The notes under the pieces were generated by a model. That model was not told where the DNA came from and made no database searches. It saw nothing but the letters and a program-made list of their open reading frames with translations. Below, in pieces: positions 24,836 to 35,282 of a DNA stretch of 64,000 nucleotides (position 1 is its first letter; every line of letters starts with the position of its first letter). A program made the translations under genes and the position numbers. The DNA lies in assembly GCA_022559845.1 (NCBI GenBank), contig CM040124.1, positions 69,587,491 to 69,651,490 on the forward strand, given 5' to 3'. The stretch is from Amorphophallus konjac. Lineage: Eukaryota > Streptophyta > Magnoliopsida > Alismatales > Araceae.

Positions 24836-25203
24836 GTCGGGACATATGTGCCTTGTGCAAAGATTATCACATGAATGTGTCGACACTTTTTACTCAGTGT
24901 GTCGAGACATTGATGAATCCAGATACTTAGTCAGAACGGCTTTAGCTTGAATTCTTCTGGATGTGTCGAGACATGAATCAGATGTATCGACACATTCTGT
25001 TATGTCAGAGCTCAAATTGTTGGAATTTCAACATAATCTCTTCTGGATGTGTCGAGACATCACTGGGCCGTGTCAAGACATCACTTAGTGACATTCTTCT
25101 GCACTTGTTTAATCAATTCATCAAGCCAAAAATAAGTTAGATATTTCTCAAACATCTATTAATGATTTATGATTTGTTATCATCAAAATCAGGGGACACA
25201 ACA
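24836..25203 (-). repeat. 5' LTR of element B, start of U3
   Basis: This is the other half of the LTR split by element C. It begins with the repeated target gtcgg, continues the TGTCGACAC/TGTCGAGACAT array to about 25085, and ends with the LTR start, which reads TGTTGTGTCCCCTGATTTTG on the element strand from 25203. The start resembles those of LTRs C and D (TGTTGTG, then a TGATGATN segment). Confidence 0.85.
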
Positions 25204-25401
25204 TGCAGATCGTCACGTTTCCCTCGGCGGGGACGACTGTGAGTTAGCGCTTCTTGTTTGGGGCATGATCGCCTCTTCTGGAGCTCGTTCGGTGTCGCTT
25301 TGTAGTGTTGTTGCTGGTCGCGTCATCCTATTTGTCGTTTCATCCTATAGAGTACAAGGTCGCAACCAGTCCGAGTTGAGTCCCATAGTCGTCCCGCATC
25401 A
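25204..25401 (-). repeat. F1: fragment of the TGATGCGGGAC LTR family
   Basis: Read on the minus strand from 25401 this starts TGATGCGGGACGACTATGGG. It matches the first 160-200 bp of F3 (54929 onward) closely, including shared segments near gacgcgaccagcaaca and gagctccagaaga. It is cut at 25204 by the LTR of element B, so B inserted into an F element. The bases just outside its start are aatag. Confidence 0.75.
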
Positions 25402-27347
25402 AATAGAGATGAGAACCACCAGATAACGATGGACTAAGCAGAAAACTAATGCGCTCGTGGAAACAAATCTATCAAGTAAAGCATTCGGATCATGAAGTAA
25501 CCTATGAAAGGAGGAAGGACACAAGGAGCAATCTCACAAGCAAACCACACTGGACAGAAGGTTTTTAGGTGGTTTGGTCTGCTACCCACAGACCTACGTC
25601 CACCCCTCACTCAACCCGAGTGAGGCTTCACTAGTGCAACGCACTAAACCACTGCCTTACAGCTTGCAGGCACACAAGGCCAAACCACAGAATAGAGAAC
25701 AACCTATGTCTGTCTTCCTACTACAACCGGTAGGGACGGTTCACCATAGATCAGAGAACATCCTCTATCTGTCATCCTACAATATCCAATAGGGACGGAT
25801 CGCCACAGACCAGAGAACACCTCTGTCTGTCTTCCTACAATACCCGGCAGAGATGGATCACGGGTTCCAACAAGATGGTGTTCAAAGTAAAAAAAATAAC
25901 AAAACTCAAACACCCAGACAAGATATGGAACACTTCAAGCAAGATAGAAAATGCCCCTGTCTGGAATCTGGATGATGCTCTTGACTTGTTCCAGATTGGT
26001 TGCTTCCTTGGAGAGCAGCTTCTCCTTTGCTACAGGAAGCTAGAGATGAAGCCCCTCCCTCTCGCAGGATGGAGAAGGCAGGTACTGGATGAAGACTTGT
26101 GCTTCCGGATTCAAGGTATGCAGCATCTTGCTCCACGGGCTCTCTTCCTTCTCCTATATTTCTCTCAGCTTCTTATCTTCCCTTCTTACTAGCTTACAGC
26201 TCTCACTCTTTTTCTTCTTCACACTCACTCATGCAGCCTACTTCGCAGCTATCCTCTCTTCTACGTTCTATCCTGCTGCAGCCTCCTCGCTCTTCTATCT
26301 CAGCTCCTCCTTTTTCGAACTCTATCTCTCTTTCTTTTCTTCCCTTCTTCTCTTCTTCTTCTTCTACTTTCTCACAAGCACTCTCACGGATTTTCTCTGA
26401 AGCTCTCTGCTTGTCCTTTTTTGTGGAGGTGGCCGCACTTCTTAGAACATACTCTCCCTTCGTTCTTGTTCTTCCTTGCCTTCTTCGAACCTCTTATCTC
26501 ATCTGTTGTCTGTCTGCTTCCGTCAGAGCATGTCTCCCCAAACACTACTTTTGCTCCAACAACTTTTGCTTTTGCAGGTAGGGTACGAGGAGTGTTGCCC
26601 TTGATTTGGTAGCATGAGATCAAGACCGTCCAGATCTACAGAAGGCTTCCAGTTGCTGTGGAGAGTGGCCCCTGATTGGCCCAGAAGTGATAAGGTAAGC
26701 TGGCTTCCCATTAGCTTGCCAATGAGCTTCATGCAGGACACCCACGTAGGAAGCTTCTTCTCCAAGGCAGGATGCATGTTCGGACAAAAACCTTTCCAGT
26801 ATATTTTTTATGATATATCCAATGGATAGAGAAAATAATCTTCACAAGGAATCCTCTATAAACGTGCCAACTTCCTTGGAACATGTGCCAGCCATTGGAG
26901 AGCAGAATCATGTGACGTGCTTGAGCATTTTACAAACTTGATCATTTGTCAGTTCTAGCAACTCATTTTTCAGCCATATCGCACATTTGTCAGCCATACA
27001 CACCCATTTTTCACCCAGAATCTCCTTAAGCCGTCGCCACTATTTTCTTGCAAACTTCATGCAACTGGAGTCGACTTTAAAGACTTCTGAAGTCGACTTC
27101 GCTTCACCTTTCTTCATGCTTGTAGAGTTGTTGCCCATATTTCAGCCTTACATGGCTATTTATCAGCCTTACCTGCCATTTGTCACAACTGCCAAGCCAT
27201 TTGTCACGCTTGTCCAACTTGCGCCGTCGCCCTTGCTATTTTCCTCTTTAGCCTTGGCCGTCGCCTAAAGCCATTTGTCACCGCAAGGTGTATATTATAC
27301 ACCGTTGTATACCCATTTGTCACCCTTAAGACTCATTTATCTGCCTT

Positions 27348-27362
27348 AGCATCCATTAGTCT
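27348..27362 (+). other. Target-site duplication of LINE-1, left copy
   Basis: The 15 bp agcatccattagtct recur exactly at 29772-29786. The target was a copy of the LTR D array motif. Confidence 0.95.
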
Positions 27363-29771
27363 TTTTTTTTGATAAAAAGTCCTACCTAGAGGTGAGTAAG
27401 AGTGTGACTCCAGTTCGGAAATCACATGCCATCTCACACCTAGGGGGGTATATTATTGAACACTTGATTAGATAAATTATTACATCAATCGAATGCTAGG
27501 CAAACCTAGCTTGTCTACTCTAGCAGCACCCTTTGCCAAACTGGGAAGGTCATGCTGCGAGTAAAAGAAAGAATTACAATTTGAATAGCAAGCAAAATTG
27601 GCTAAAGAATCAGCAACATTATTTCCCTCTCTATAAATATGAGAGATATTCATAGGTTGTGGAGTGATGTTCCAAATATCTCTGACATATGGTAAAATTT
27701 CTCACGGACATGTAGCCTTCCTGTTAAGCACTTGCACCAGAATAAGAGAGTCACTCTCAATCATAGCCGGCTGAGAGGATATAGTATGAAGATACAATAT
27801 TCCATCCATCATTGCCCTAGCTTCAGCAACAAGACTATTACAATGCTCATAGGAGTGAGAGAAAGCTAGTAAAATATTCCCCTAGAAGTCCCGGATGACA
27901 CCACCACCACCAGAATGACCTGTCTTCTTATGAGCTCCGTCAGTATAGAGTTTAAGATGAGGCCAAGGAGGGCATGACCATTTGACTATTTTCACCAATG
28001 GGGTGGCCCGACCTGTTACTTTAATGCCCAGATCAGCTAGAATATTGCAGCTGCTCGCTGAACCTTCCCAGAGATGAGCATTATTGATAACCTGCTTCAC
28101 TTGGAAAAGAACTTTGTGAAAAAGGCTTTGAGAAGATATAATATTTCCTTCAAACCGAGCAGCATTCCTAGACAACCAAGTCTCCCACAATCCATAGCCA
28201 AGAGCAGCAAGTTTGAATAAACCAAACAGAGAATTGACCTTGATTTCCTGTATAGTGTTAATAATCAGGTTTCTAATAGAGTTACCCCTGAGATGATAGC
28301 CATGTCTTTGAAAGGAAGACCAAATAAATGAAGCCCACTCACTATAAACAAATAAGTGATTCATATCCTCAACATGAGGGAGTTTGCAGCAGTGACATTT
28401 CGAAGGTAGGGGAATTCCCAGAGATTTGACTCTAGTATCAGTAGAGATGCAGTTATTGAAAGCTTTCCAAATGAAAACAGATATCTTTGTAGGGATCCAT
28501 TTAGACCACATCCGGTCACAAGGGACAGAGTCCACAACAGAAACAAGACTGGAGGTACCTTTATATGTTGAGGAAGTCGAACATTCTCCCGAGGAAGAGA
28601 GACTCCATACCACCTTATCTTGATGTTGATTAAAAGTAGTATGCCAAACTGCTATTTTGAGAGCAGGAGGGCGCATCCTATCAATTAACAAAATATCTTC
28701 AGAAGAAGGGTTCGTGATCATTTTCCTGACTGTAGAATTCGGGTAATGAATATTGCAGTTAGACATATAGGAGGCCAAAGATCTATCACCAATCCAATTG
28801 TCCATCCAAAAGTTAGCAGAGCAACCGTCCCCCACAATGATTCTTTTATATTTCAGGATCAGCTCCTTGGCCTTGGTCCAGCTCCTCCTGGAATGCCCAT
28901 TCATCTCCTTAAAATCCACCTCAGATAAATGTCTGCCTTTAATGTATTTTGCTCTGAAAAATTCAGCCCATATAGAGTTAGAGTGAATAGCCTTCCAAAG
29001 CATTTTGACTCTAAAAGCTAGCTCCATTTGCCTCAAGGACAGGATACCAAGACCACCCTGGTTTACAGGTTTGCAGATGGCCTCCCACGTTTTCCAGTGC
29101 CTTTTATTTCCTTGAGAGGAAGAACCCCAGAAAAAATTAGCAAATGATCGATCGAATAATTTATGAATACCAACATGCAATGGAGAAGAAGCCAGAGAGT
29201 AAATGGGAATGGAAGTGAGAATGTGTTTCAGTAGGATAACTCTGGCTCCCTGGGAAAGGTGACAAGCATACCACCCCTCAATCCGTTTCTAAATAGAAGT
29301 AATGATTCCAGCCAAATGAACTTTCTTGGATCTGCCACATATTAAAGGAAACCCCAGGTATTTGTGGGGAAAAGAATGATGAGTAAAGCCAGTGATATTC
29401 TGAATCCTTTTAAGTGTAGAATCCTTTGCCTTAGGGTGGGTGAAAAAATCACTCTTCCCAATATTAACAAGCTGACCGGATGCTCTCTCATAGGTTTTAA
29501 TAATGTCCATAAGATTTCTAATAGAGGCAGTTGTGGCCTTGCTGAAAACCAAAGTGTCATCTGCGAATAAAAGATGGGATATATTAGGGCATCTCTGGGG
29601 GCCAACATATATACCATCCCACCCGGCCCTCAGAATGGGCTGAACGGATAGCTCTGCTAAGGGCTTCCTCTGTAATGATGAAAAGGGCTGGAGCCATAGG
29701 GTCTCCTTGACGAACACCCCTTGAAGATTTAAAGAAGCCTACTGAATCACCATTCAGAAGTACAGAGAACC
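27363..29771 (-). mobile_element. LINE-1: 5'-truncated L1-type LINE inserted in LTR D
   Basis: This 2,409-bp minus-strand LINE has a short A tail (T run at 27363-27370), lacks ORF1, endonuclease and the start of RT, and is flanked by exact 15-bp duplications agcatccattagtct (27348-27362 and 29772-29786). That is the signature of target-primed reverse transcription with 5' truncation. Confidence 0.95.
27480..29771 (-). pseudogene. LINE-1 RT C-terminus, zinc knuckle and RNase H
   Basis: From the truncation point the translation gives RT motifs (GVRQGDPMAPALF, then LLFADDTLVFSK in another frame), the fingers/thumb segment (LVNIGKSDFF, KYLGFPLICGRSKK), the RVT-associated zinc region (MWSKWIPTKISVFIWKAF ... 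CHCCKLPHVEDMNHLF) and RNase H (LYTDGAHKKTGHSGGGGV, VAEARAMMDG, IESDSL, REGNNVADSLANFAC). Stops at 27882 and about 27703 lie in RNase H and there are frame changes near 29620 and 29285. This domain order is typical of plant L1 LINEs that have an RNase H. Confidence 0.9.
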
Positions 29772-29841
29772 AGCATCCATTAGTCTACCTTGCTTAAACA
29801 CTTAGTCTTCTTCAGCTTTCAAAGACCCCTAGCATATACTC

Positions 29842-30053
29842 ACGTTGACTATAGGTCTGATTTGTTGACTTCATGTTATGATTGTGTTGACCACAAGTTG
29901 TGTTGACTAGTCCACCTGACTATCTTGCTGTTGACTTGGGCTTGGCTTGACTGAGCTGACTATTGACCTTGACTATAGTTGACCTTTTCTTAAGGTTGCT
30001 TTGACTAGAGTCAACTCTAACTAGGGTCAACCTTGACTGGAGTTGACTCTCCT
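29842..30053. promoter_or_regulatory. Cluster of TTGAC (W-box core) motifs in LTR D
   Basis: Twelve TTGAC(T/C) copies on the plus strand and two on the minus strand occur within about 210 bp. TTGACC/T is the established W-box core bound by WRKY factors. Whether these copies are bound is unknown. The cluster lies in the inferred U3. Confidence 0.6.
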
Positions 30054-30855
30054 TCAACGTTTACACGTTCTAAGCCTTGTTGTCTTCCAAGCCAGCCAGT
30101 TTGCAATGATAATCATCCATTTTTTACCACTGACTAGCCATTTGTTAGCCTTAGCTCACATTTGTCACCCATAACTTCAAAGGACCTTGGCCTCTTGTTC
30201 AATTCTCCAACTTTGCAAGCTTCATCATACTTGCGTCGACGCCAAAGTGCCATGGAGTCGACTCTCCTTCATAGCATTTCAAGCCTTTCAGCGCTGCCAC
30301 ACATTATTCACCATTACTAGGCTATTTTTCACCTTTATAGCCTATGTTACATCGATGACCAGTTATTTGTCACCGTTAGCCATAAGAAGTTGTCGCCTTT
30401 GAAAGGCTTCTTTAGCTCATGTGACCAAGTCGACTTCAAGGCAGCTCAAGTCGACTTCACTTCAATGGTTTCCCTGTTTTTAGCTCCGACAGTCACATTT
30501 CAACCCTATCAGCCATTTTACACCCATAAGGACCTATTTGTCACCACTAACTGGTATTCTTCACCCTTGTCTGCCCATTTGTCACTGATAACAAACTATG
30601 CTGTATGTCCTTTGATTTTCACACTTCTGGCCATTTCTTTGACAAAATTCTAACCTATCTTCACAGAACTCATGGACATACATGCATTAACAATATCAAA
30701 CTACTATTGACATCATTAAGAAACATATGAAGCTCAAGGATTCAAACATTGACATCATTAATGGCATATGAAGCATGACATTATTAAAATCATGAAGAGT
30801 TCTTATCATAATGACTTATTGTGTGTGACATCATCAAAACCACAGGGACACAACA

Positions 30856-31245
30856 CGCGGGACCCCTACTGAGCCAATGAGATGAGGCTCACTCCTTATT
30901 TTTTCAGGTGTAACGCTTCTCCTTGAGGTGGTGCGTCTCGGTCGGGGGTCATTTAGTAGCCAGCTCGCCAGTGCCGGGGTATGCCCTGAGGCAGTGTACG
31001 TTTCTTTTCTTTTAGACTGTACTTGTGGACTAGACTCTGTAGTTATATTTAATTGTTATAAAATGTTAATTTTATTTCTGTCAATTAATTATTAATTATG
31101 TAGCTTATTTCCTGCTTTGTTTATAATTTCAATGCATGACCACACCATCTTTTTTAACAATTCCGAGCTACCCAGCTCGTGGGTGGCGGCGTAGGGTCCA
31201 AGTGATATCGGGTTTGACTTAGTATCCGGATCTTGGGTCGTGACA
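30856..31245 (+). repeat. 3' part of a Ty3/gypsy LTR
   Basis: The sequence ends atcttgggtcgtgaca at 31245, the usual plant gypsy LTR ending (compare gggacgtgaca in element G). It runs left to a sharp edge at 30856 where LTR D begins. An AT-rich stretch at 31020-31140 is typical of the 3' part of such LTRs. The rest is not visible, probably removed or displaced by the D/F1/B insertions. Confidence 0.5.
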
Positions 31246-31399
31246 CGGCACATCTCTGCCAGCTCATCGGCGGCGACGTCTCGATGCCGCCACATAGATG
31301 AGGACACCTCCTGCGATCCTCGACGGGAACTGGGACCCTAGTGGGACCCTCAGCTGCGGTTGCTAGTGTTGCTATAGCTCCCACGGGGTGCCATGGCTT
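31246..31399 (-). pseudogene. Tat-like gypsy gag start (stub)
   Basis: An ATG at about 31394 on the minus strand opens MAPRGSYSNTSNRS, then a stop, and continues with an Arg-rich segment to 31246, where the gypsy LTR end cuts it. The position directly after a primer-binding site fits a gag N-terminus. The stub is too short for family assignment on its own. Confidence 0.45.
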
Positions 31400-31407
31400 C
31401 TTGCTCA

Positions 31408-31430
31408 ATTTCCCACAAACGGTGTCAAAA
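31408..31430 (-). other. Primer-binding site of the Tat-like element
   Basis: On the minus strand it reads TTTTTGACACCGTTTGTGGG with one further base group, close to the TTGGCGCCGTCTGTGGGAA type of site known from Tat/Athila-group elements. It lies just after an LTR that ends CCTCTACA at 31433. Confidence 0.65.
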
Positions 31431-31432
31431 AG

Positions 31433-32300
31433 TGTAGAGGTGAGAAAATGGTCTCTCGACCCTCGTACTACACTTTTAATATTTATTTATTAGGGAACAT
31501 CATCCGGCCACCCGTGGAAGCATGCAAACACCAGAAGAACGGCGTCAGAAGGAGCCCTGAGCGTTACCTCAGGGGACAACCCTCTTATGCTTAAGTCAGG
31601 ACCGTATTGTGTAGGGATCAAAGGAGGATGGAGAAGAGAGAGGAGAATGAGAGCAGAGTGATCAACCCTGGAGAGTGGATGGGACTCCCAGAGGTGCTCG
31701 GTACGCTCAGCGGGTGTGTGGGGAGTGCTCGCTAGGCCAGCGACGTGCTCGGAAGCGAACCGAGACTCTTCTTTGTCGATGACTCTCTCTGTCGGTGTGG
31801 GTAGGCGTCTGCCTCTCTCAGTCTGTCTGTGTCTGTATGTCTTTTTGTGTGTCTCTGTGTCACCCCCCGTCTCTCTTGATCGGAGGTCCATTTATAGCGG
31901 TTGTCCTGGCGGTGGAGACCTATCCCTTAACAGGGAAGGGCGTGAGTCGTGGGGTAACATCTCCCCGCGATCGTGAGGGGTTTCCCGTTATACGTCCGTT
32001 CATCCGGGGCCGAGCCGTCTTCAGGTGAGTCTTACGGCACCCGTGGAACGTGCTCGCTTTTACTGGAGTTGAGGTCGTTGATGGCGGGAGTAACGTTCGA
32101 TCGTCGGAGAGTCATCCGGCGTCCGATATGCCTGGACCGATGCCCTTCGTGGGCTGGCAAATCCGATGTCTGACCTTATTGGGCCGCCTGGCATGGGCCG
32201 TCAACCGTCGGGGGTCCGCCATGTGCTGTGCGGACCTTGGGCCGACACGGGTCTCGCGTTAATGTGCCGCGCATGGGCCGTATGGGTTTTACCCCCCTCA
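31433..32300 (-). repeat. 5' LTR of a Tat-like gypsy element (about 868 bp)
   Basis: Read on the minus strand it starts TGAGGGGGGTAAAACCC at 32300 and ends CCTCTACA at 31433, followed by the primer-binding site and a gag start. A TATA box (TATAAA, plus-strand positions 31891-31896) precedes a purine-rich transcribed leader. The LTR is GC-rich and CpG-rich, unlike its neighbours. Confidence 0.65.
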
Positions 32301-33040
32301 CCATTAAATACGAAATTGTAGGACAATAAGTAAAGTAAATCTAACTCTCTTTTGGATAGATTTTACTTTATTGATTTCTTAACCATTGCTAAATTATCTT
32401 TCTACCTGATGTCAAGCACAATATATAAGGTCCTTTTGCTTAGAAGAGCATCCGCGGGGGCATCAAACCTGGGCGCAAGAATAGATTCCTGAATTGATTA
32501 CTGCGTCTCTTGAGCGGCTGAGCCATTGAAATTGTGGAGCTCATGAGTTGGCCAAGAGGATCGTCTGGCACAAGGACATGGTACTCGATCGCCTAGCAGC
32601 TTTCAGTGGCGTGCTCCTCCGATGCTCCCTCTTCCAGTGCAGTTCTCTCGCTTTTGATTTTCTCCCGTGGATTCGCACCGTAGATCCGGGTAGGACATGT
32701 TGAGTGGAAAATTTTCCTAATATATGAGTGTTGGGAAACTAAAGGCGTATCCATAATTACGTTTCCGAATTCATGCTAAACAAATTTTCTTTTACAGTTT
32801 TACTTGTTTGTTAATGTATGAAGTTTAAACTTAAGAGCTCATAATAGTCAAGATATCACACGAGCATAGTCTACCGTTAAAACTCGGTTAATATATTCCT
32901 CAGTGCCCAAACAAAAGCCCGCATCCTCTCGGCTTACTCATAGATCTTTTGTGTGCATCGCGACATGAGATCGATCCAGATGGCACCGTTGGTGCGTGAA
33001 CCTGTGGGCGACGTGGTGTTCGATGTTGATGAGTAGATCC
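32301..33040. other. Spacer without recognised gene
   Basis: AT-rich flanks enclose a more GC-rich stretch at 32440-32700. A short peptide there (KRIVWHKDMVLDRLAAFSG) looks exon-like, but no family was recognised and there is no supported gene structure. Confidence 0.4.
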
Positions 33041-33044
33041 TTAA

Positions 33045-33650
33045 ACGGATCGGATACGAAACGGATAGTTTGATATTCGAATTCGTATCCGATTAATAAT
33101 CAAATTATCCGATATTCGAGTAAATTATCTATCGGATATTTTATTCGGATAATTATTCTATCAATCAAATTCGAATTCGATTCGAATTTTAAACGAATAA
33201 TTGTTAGACCTATTTAGAGATGAGTCGTGGGAGCCGTGTGAGAGGGTCGTGAGTTATTTTCTTAAAAGAAAAAGAAAAAATGAAGATTATTTTTATTTTG
33301 AGAGAGAGTATCGAAAGGTTGAACTTCATCTTAAAAAACAAGAGAGGACTTACTCAATGGGTGTCAGTTGCGTTATTATTTCAAAATTTTATTGAGACAA
33401 AAAAGAGGTAAAAAAGAAAAGCATTATATATAAAATATATGGATCTTTAGATATTCATCTAAGAGTTCATATTCACTCGGATAATATTCAACACGGGTAT
33501 CTCAATATCCGAATTCGTATTCAATTAATAATCGGATTATCCGATATCTGATTAAAGTATCTGTATGGTACTCTGTTCCGATAATCATCCGATCAATCGA
33601 ATACGAATTTGAATTCGGTTCGAACTTAGAATAGATAATTGCCGGACCTA
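33045..33650 (+). repeat. Diverged direct-repeat pair rich in GATATCCGAATTCG
   Basis: Two copies of a segment of about 170 bp lie at about 33045-33215 and 33480-33650. Both contain gaattcgtat, attatccgatat, ataat(t/c)at(t/c)c and cgaattcg blocks in the same order and end near gacctatt. Between them is about 260 bp of purine-rich unrelated DNA. Terminal direct repeats would fit an old LTR-like or composite element, but no coding sequence supports that. Confidence 0.55.
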
Positions 33651-34296
33651 TTGACGAGGAGTTCTGGTGCCATCTGTTCTTCAGCACTACAGCTTCTGCT
33701 AATCGTTTAAATATGTTTCACATTATATTTCTCATTCTGTTGGGATGTTATATTCTCCACGTTAATACTTTTAAAATGTACTATATTAATATTAAAAATT
33801 GATAAAGAGAAAAAATAGAGTTCAGAACCAAGAAGGGAGAAAATAAAAAAATCATCGGACTAATCTCCGAAGTTAAAGAATAATATTTTAAGAAGTATCT
33901 ATCATTTTTATACTATGACGAAGATTTTACTATGTATGAATGTCAAAATTGGTAAAGCATATTCAGACACCAGCTATTACAACTAACATCACCTAACCTA
34001 CGTAATACGTTGGGAGCATGTCGATACCTGTCCTCTTAAGAAAAGTATCGAGTTCTTCCTTTTTTGCTCCGGCTGGGAGAGGATCGCCCTTGTAATATCG
34101 GGCTAGAACTTGGAATGGACAGATGGAGAAGAGAATAATAATGATTAATAGTAGTTGATTAATTTCCACATGTAATTGCTTTCGTTAACCGATCCTCTCG
34201 TCACCCGCACCAGGGAGTCCAACTTAAGTAACAACACTCGTTAGGTTTCCACTAATCCTTCATCACCTAATGATAATACCATGCAACGTCTACACT
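33651..34296. other. 3' flank of the SLAH gene
   Basis: AT-rich DNA without an ORF. On the minus strand it contains the presumed 3' untranslated region and polyadenylation region (AT-rich stretches near 34130-34160). No mobile element was recognised. Confidence 0.5.
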
Positions 34297-34968
34297 TCAT
34301 GTTCTTGTTCCCGTCGTGGCCGCCGTCGTTGGCGCCGGCCATGAAGACCGGGATCTCTCGAGGGCGCCGTCGAAAATGTCGTCCTCGGGCAGGAGGTAGC
34401 CGGAGTAGACGGCGGTGGACACCAAAAGGCCCAAGAAGACGAGCACAGAGAACACGGACAGCGCCAGCATGAGCCCGTTGGCGACGCCGCCCCGCACCTC
34501 CTGCGCGTACTCCGCCGACGCCAGTGCCAGCACCGTCACCGGGAACGAGTACGCCCACCAGGCCACGTTGAACCTCTTCATGGACCTCCTGAACAGTGCC
34601 GGCCGGCAGACCTGCGCGCAATATCCATGACCAAACCAGAACCAATTAAGTAAGAATGAAGCACGTACGGACTTGTAAAGCAAAGTTGGGAGGCCGCCGC
34701 CACCACCACCCTATCCATCGAACATATAATAATAGAAGGGGTCTGATAAAAGAAGAAGCGGGGGACAAGAAAAAGCTGCGGCGCACACTTCGGATTTGAT
34801 CAGGAGATGGTCTCCCTCCACCCCACGTTTTAAAATTAAGTCCCAATGTAGTGTATTCACCGCAGGGAGAACTGTTGTTGTGGATCATCCCTCAAACACG
34901 CCTTTAATTGGGATATATAGATGATGTGCGGCAAATTAAGGTCTTCCTCAAAAGATGCCAAAACGCAA

Positions 34969-35010
<42 letters not shown>

Positions 35011-35250
35011 TAACCAACTCACGGAGTTGTCTCTTTCGAGGTCTCGCCATGTCGGAACTACATATATATCTTGGCATATTCTCCTCCGTGGATGCTGTCG
35101 CTAACCGTCCATGCAGTCAAATTAACCAGGATATATATTTGGCGCGACTCCCATATTGTAGTTAGTTTCTTCCCAGATTGGCGTGCTATAAGCTTTCCAT
35201 ACGTCTTATTCAACGAGATCTTGTTCTCATTTCTCCTCTCTTTTCTTTTG

Positions 35251-35282
<32 letters not shown>

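Larger units (their letters stand above)
4343..25203 (-). mobile_element. Sirevirus B (Ty1/copia), interrupted by element C
   Basis: This is a minus-strand Sirevirus-type copia element: 5' LTR (25203-24836 and 12450-11009), primer-binding site, gag, then protease-integrase-RT-RNase H down to 5532 and a 3' noncoding region down to 4343. Element A abuts it there, so its 3' LTR is not in the window. Element C sits inside the 5' LTR between two copies of gtcgg. Without C the visible part is about 8.5 kb. Several stops and frameshifts in gag-pol make it defective. Confidence 0.85.
26944..30625 (-). repeat. CCATTTGTCACC motif array in U3 of LTR D
   Basis: About 20 copies of ccatttgtcaccc or close variants (catttgtcagcc, ctatttttcacc, tatttgtcaccg) lie at 26944-27362 and 29787-30625, on either side of the inserted LINE. 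As in the other LTRs, spacing is irregular and the array is upstream of the TATA-like box on the element strand. The LINE entered a copy of the motif (agcatccattagtct). Confidence 0.75.
25402..30855 (-). repeat. LTR of Sirevirus D, interrupted by a LINE
   Basis: The right end is a Sirevirus LTR start on the minus strand (TGTTGTGTCCCTGTGG from 30855, then a TGATGATGTCA segment). The conserved box lies at 25566-25606, a pyrimidine-rich stretch at 26140-26360, a TATA-like sequence on the minus strand near 26856-26866 (CGTTTATAGAGG) and a motif array above it. Without the LINE it is about 3.0 kb. No internal region accompanies it in the window, and its far end is cut by F1, so solo LTR or fragment cannot be decided. 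A 160-codon Ser/Leu/Phe-rich ORF at 26099-26581 is a by-product of pyrimidine-rich DNA. Confidence 0.7.

Noticed and set aside
26099..26581. 160-codon Ser/Leu/Phe-rich ORF in LTR D
   Set aside because: It comes from pyrimidine-rich LTR DNA, has no domain and reads against the element strand.
31716..32262. Short ORFs over the Tat-like LTR
   Set aside because: They are overlapping frames of CpG-rich LTR sequence with no conserved motif.
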